This document shows positions 61,201 to 64,000 of a stretch of 64,000 nucleotides of DNA, in pieces. The DNA is from Oscheius dolichura (Eukaryota > Nematoda > Chromadorea > Rhabditida > Rhabditidae): the NCBI GenBank assembly GCA_932521035.1, contig OW051492.1, forward strand, positions 1-64,000. Reading direction: 5' to 3'. A program made the position numbers and the translations under genes. The number at the start of each line of letters is the position of its first letter. The stretch's first letter is position 1. The notes under the pieces are model-generated. The model was not told the DNA's origin. It did no database searches and saw only the letters and a list, made by a program, of their open reading frames with translations.

Positions 61201-63661
61201 GGTTTATGATCTAGGAGCCATAACGTGGCTCAAAGGCGTCCTCCTGTGACGGGAGCTAGTTTTTTAGACTCAGCTCGATGAGGCGGTTCGAATGAGTACA
61301 AATTCGAACCTCCTACCCTCTTTTCCAAAAACTGCCCCATATTACTGTACCTTTTTCTGGATTATAATAGTTTTTGGGCTATAAAACGCTATTCGGTCAG
61401 CGAACCCTATTCGATCTTGGATTATTCGTACTCTACTCGTCGAGCTCTACAAGAAGAGTGGTCGAACGTTCTCCAATCATTAGGCTTTTATTCCGTACTG
61501 GCCTGTTCAAATTGCCCAAGAGATTTGTATTGGCTTACCCCCTATTTTTGGACTATAATAGTTTTTGGGCTATAAAACGCTATTCGGTCAGACAACCCTA
61601 TTAGCTCTGTGGTTATTCGTACTCTACTCGTCGAGCTCTACAAGAAGAGTGGTCGAACGTTCTCCAATCATTAGGCTTTTATTCCGTACTGGCCTGTTCA
61701 AATTTCCCAAGAGATTTGTATTGGCTTAAACCCTGGTTTATGATCTAGGAGCCATAACGTGGCTCAAAGGCGTCCTCCTGTGACGGGAGCTAGTTTTTTA
61801 GACTCAGCTCGATGAGGCGGTTCGAATGAGTACAAATTCGAACCTCCTACCCTCTTTTCCAAAAACTGCCCCATATTACTGTACCTTTTTCTGGATTATA
61901 ATAGTTTTTGGGCTATAAAACGCTATTCGGTCAGCGAACCCTATTCGATCTTGAATTATTCGTACTCTACTCGTCGAGCTCTACAAGAAGAGTGGTCGAA
62001 CGTTCTCCAATCATTAGGCTTTTATTCCGTACTGGCCTGTTCAAATTGCCCAAGAGATTTGTATTGGCTTAAACCCTGGTTTATGATCTAGGAGCCATAA
62101 CGTGGCTCAAAGGCGTCCTCCTGTGACGGGAGCTAGTTTTTTAGACTCAGCTCGATGAGGCGGTTCGAATGAGTACAAATTCGAACCTCCTACCCTCTTT
62201 TCCAAAAACTGCCCCATATTACTGTACCTTTTTCTGGATTATAATAGTTTTTGGGCTATAAAACGCTATTCGGTCAGCGAACCCTATTCGATCTTGGATT
62301 ATTCGTACTCTACTCGTCGAGCTCTACAAGAAGAGTGGTCGAACGTTCTCCAATCATTAGGCTTTTATTCCGTACTGGCCTGTTCAAATTGCCCAAGAGA
62401 TTTGTATTGGCTTACCCCCTATTTTTGGACTATAATAGTTTTTGGGCTATAAAACGCTATTCGGTCAGACAACCCTATTAGCTCTGTGGTTATTCGTACT
62501 CTACTCGTCGAGCTCTACAAGAAGAGTGGTCGAACGTTCTCCAATCATTAGGCTTTTATTCCGTACTGGCCTGTTCAAATTTCCCAAGAGATTTGTATTG
62601 GCTTAAACCCTGGTTTATGATCTAGGAGCCATAACGTGGCTCAAAGGCGTCCTCCTGTGACGGGAGCTAGTTTTTTAGACTCAGCTCGATGAGGCGGTTC
62701 GAATGAGTACAAATTCGAACCTCCTACCCTCTTTTCCAAAAACTGCCCCATATTACTGTACCTTTTTCTGGATTATAATAGTTTTTGGGCTATAAAACGC
62801 TATTCGGTCAGCGAACCCTATTCGATCTTGAATTATTCGTACTCTACTCGTCGAGCTCTACAAGAAGAGTGGTCGAACGTTCTCCAATCATTAGGCTTTT
62901 ATTCCGTACTGGCCTGTTCAAATTGCCCAAGAGATTTGTATTGGCTTAAACCCTGGTTTATGATCTAGGAGCCATAACGTGGCTCAAAGGCGTCCTCCTG
63001 TGACGGGAGCTAGTTTTTTAGACTCAGCTCGATGAGGCGGTTCGAATGAGTACAAATTCGAACCTCCTACCCTCTTTTCCAAAAACTGCCCCATATTACT
63101 GTACCTTTTTCTGGATTATAATAGTTTTTGGGCTATAAAACGCTATTCGGTCAGCGAACCCTATTCGATCTTGGATTATTCGTACTCTACTCGTCGAGCT
63201 CTACAAGAAGAGTGGTCGAACGTTCTCCAATCATTAGGCTTTTATTCCGTACTGGCCTGTTCAAATTGCCCAAGAGATTTGTATTGGCTTACCCCCTATT
63301 TTTGGACTATAATAGTTTTTGGGCTATAAAACGCTATTCGGTCAGACAACCCTATTAGCTCTGTGGTTATTCGTACTCTACTCGTCGAGCTCTACAAGAA
63401 GAGTGGTCGAACGTTCTCCAATCATTAGGCTTTTATTCCGTACTGGCCTGTTCAAATTTCCCAAGAGATTTGTATCGGCGTAAACTCTGGTTTATGATCT
63501 AGGAGCCATAACGTGGCTCAAAGGCGTCCTCCTGTGACGGGAGCTAGTTTTTTAGACTCAGCTCGATGAGGCGGTTCGAATGAGTACAAATTCGAACCTC
63601 CTACCCTCTTTTCCAAAAACTGCCCCATATTACTGTACCTTTTTCTGGATTATAATAGTTT
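58248..63661 (+). repeat. Long-range copy of the 47078-51956 segment, with extra 877-bp repeat
   Basis: 58248 aS, 58439 aL1, 58782 ctL3, 59125 dL1, 59468 aL1; 59811 aS, 60002 aL1, 60345 ctL1, 60688 aL1, 61031 cgL1; 61374 aS, 61565 bL1, 61908 cgL1; 62251 aS, 62442 bL1, 62785 cgL1; 63128 aS, 63319 bL3 (T158C at 63476). Compared with 47078-51956 it lacks one aL1 unit and has one more aS-bL1-cgL1 (877 bp) block. ctL1 occurs only at 49517 and 60345. Confidence 0.92.
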
Positions 63662-64000
63662 TTGGGCTATAAAACGCTATTCGGTCAGCGAACCCTATTC
63701 GATCTTGGATTATTCGTACTCTACTCGTCGAGCTCTACAAGAAGAGTGGTCGAACGTTCTCCAATCATTAGGCTTTTATTCCGTACTGGCCTGTTCAAAT
63801 TTCCCAAGAGATTTGTATTGGCTTAAACCCTGGTTTATGATCTAGGAGCCATAACGTGGCTCAAAGGCGTCCTCCTGTGACGGGAGCTAGTTTTTTAGAC
63901 TCAGCTCGATGAGGCGGTTCGAATGAGTACAAATTCGAACCTCCTACCCTCTTTTCCAAAAACTGCCCCATATTACTGTACCTTTTTCTGGATTATAATA
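63662..64000 (+). repeat. L unit cut by the window end (aL1)
   Basis: 339 of 343 bp are present; the sequence ends inside the TATAATAG that closes the unit. The array therefore continues to the right. It follows the T158C unit just as 51957 does. Confidence 0.95.

Larger units (their letters stand above)
1..64000 (+). repeat. Two-length satellite DNA array (191-bp S and 343-bp L monomers)
   Basis: The entire window is direct tandem repeats with no unique DNA and no inversion. I count 85 full S units (191 bp) and 139 L units (343 bp). From the unit start at 95 to the expected next start at 64005, 85x191 + 139x343 minus a net 2 bp of small indels fits exactly. S and L share unit bases 1-164 and the last 11 bases (175 bp). 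They differ in the linker: 16 bp in S (unit bases 165-180), 168 bp in L (165-332). Because 191 and 343 are not multiples of 3, consecutive units are read in different frames, which argues against a repeat protein. Family-level knowledge: such arrays are typical of eukaryotic heterochromatin. I do not recognise this satellite or its host. An assembly of a much larger array is likely, since both window edges fall inside repeat units. Confidence 0.98.

Noticed and set aside
1-64000. CRISPR array
   Set aside because: Units are far too long, and the segments between conserved parts are themselves repeated, so there are no unique spacers and no cas genes.
1-64000. Ribosomal DNA intergenic-spacer subrepeats or 5S rDNA array
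   Set aside because: No rRNA sequence of any kind is present in 64 kb, and no 5S-like segment occurs in either monomer.
1-64000. Transposable element or SINE as source of the array
   Set aside because: No terminal inverted repeats, target-site duplications, poly-A tail, reverse transcriptase or transposase frames were seen; Pol III box likeness alone is too weak.
1-64000. CENP-B box
   Set aside because: I saw no match to the YTTCGTTGGAARCGGGA pattern in either monomer; TTCG words present lack the rest of the motif.

Overview
The whole 64 kb window is one uninterrupted, head-to-tail tandem repeat (satellite) array. I find no protein-coding gene, RNA gene, mobile element or unique sequence. 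Every base can be assigned to one of two monomer lengths that share the same 175-bp core: a short unit S of 191 bp (core plus a 16-bp linker) and a long unit L of 343 bp (core plus a 168-bp linker). Taking the T of TTGGGCTATAAAACG as base 1 of each unit, I placed 85 complete S units and 139 L units (the last cut by the window end), plus the end of one S unit at bases 1-94. These lengths and four small-indel units account for the window exactly. All units point the same way.

Units differ by a few linked diagnostic sites. Head types: a is the common form; b has seven substitutions at unit bases 28-48; c is G47A; d is T17G, C21T and G23T. Middle site 141: G in nearly all S, T in most L. L tails: L1 is the common form; L2 is T162G; L3 is T162G plus C168T. 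A T217G mark is written 'g217'. Codes used below: aS = a-head S with G141; aL1 or bL2 = L with T141; a 'g' or 't' after the head marks a stated or exceptional site 141 (agL2, cgL1, ctL3, bgS, atS).

Layout: from 1 to about 23.2 kb the array is S-rich (49 S to 40 L) and dominated by a 1068-bp higher-order repeat (S-S-L-L), its 2136-bp dimer, and tandem duplications of 1.79 and 3.59 kb. From about 23.2 kb to the end it is L-rich (36 S to 99 L), gains the c and d heads, and is built from 877-, 1563-, 1906- and 3812-bp higher-order repeats. It also holds segmental copies 4.4 kb and about 11 kb apart and a nine-unit pure-L stretch at 53.0-56.1 kb. Hybrid units mark crossover points inside the core.

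The organism cannot be named from this sequence. A homogeneous array this long with 191/343-bp units is typical of eukaryotic nuclear heterochromatin (centromeric, subtelomeric, or sex/B chromosome) and would be extraordinary in a bacterium. GC by hand count is about 42% (S) and 44% (L). The many open frames are by-products of TTG codons in the repeat, not genes. The most interesting content is the two-length grammar, five consecutive inverted repeats confined to the L linker, and readable scars of unequal crossing-over.
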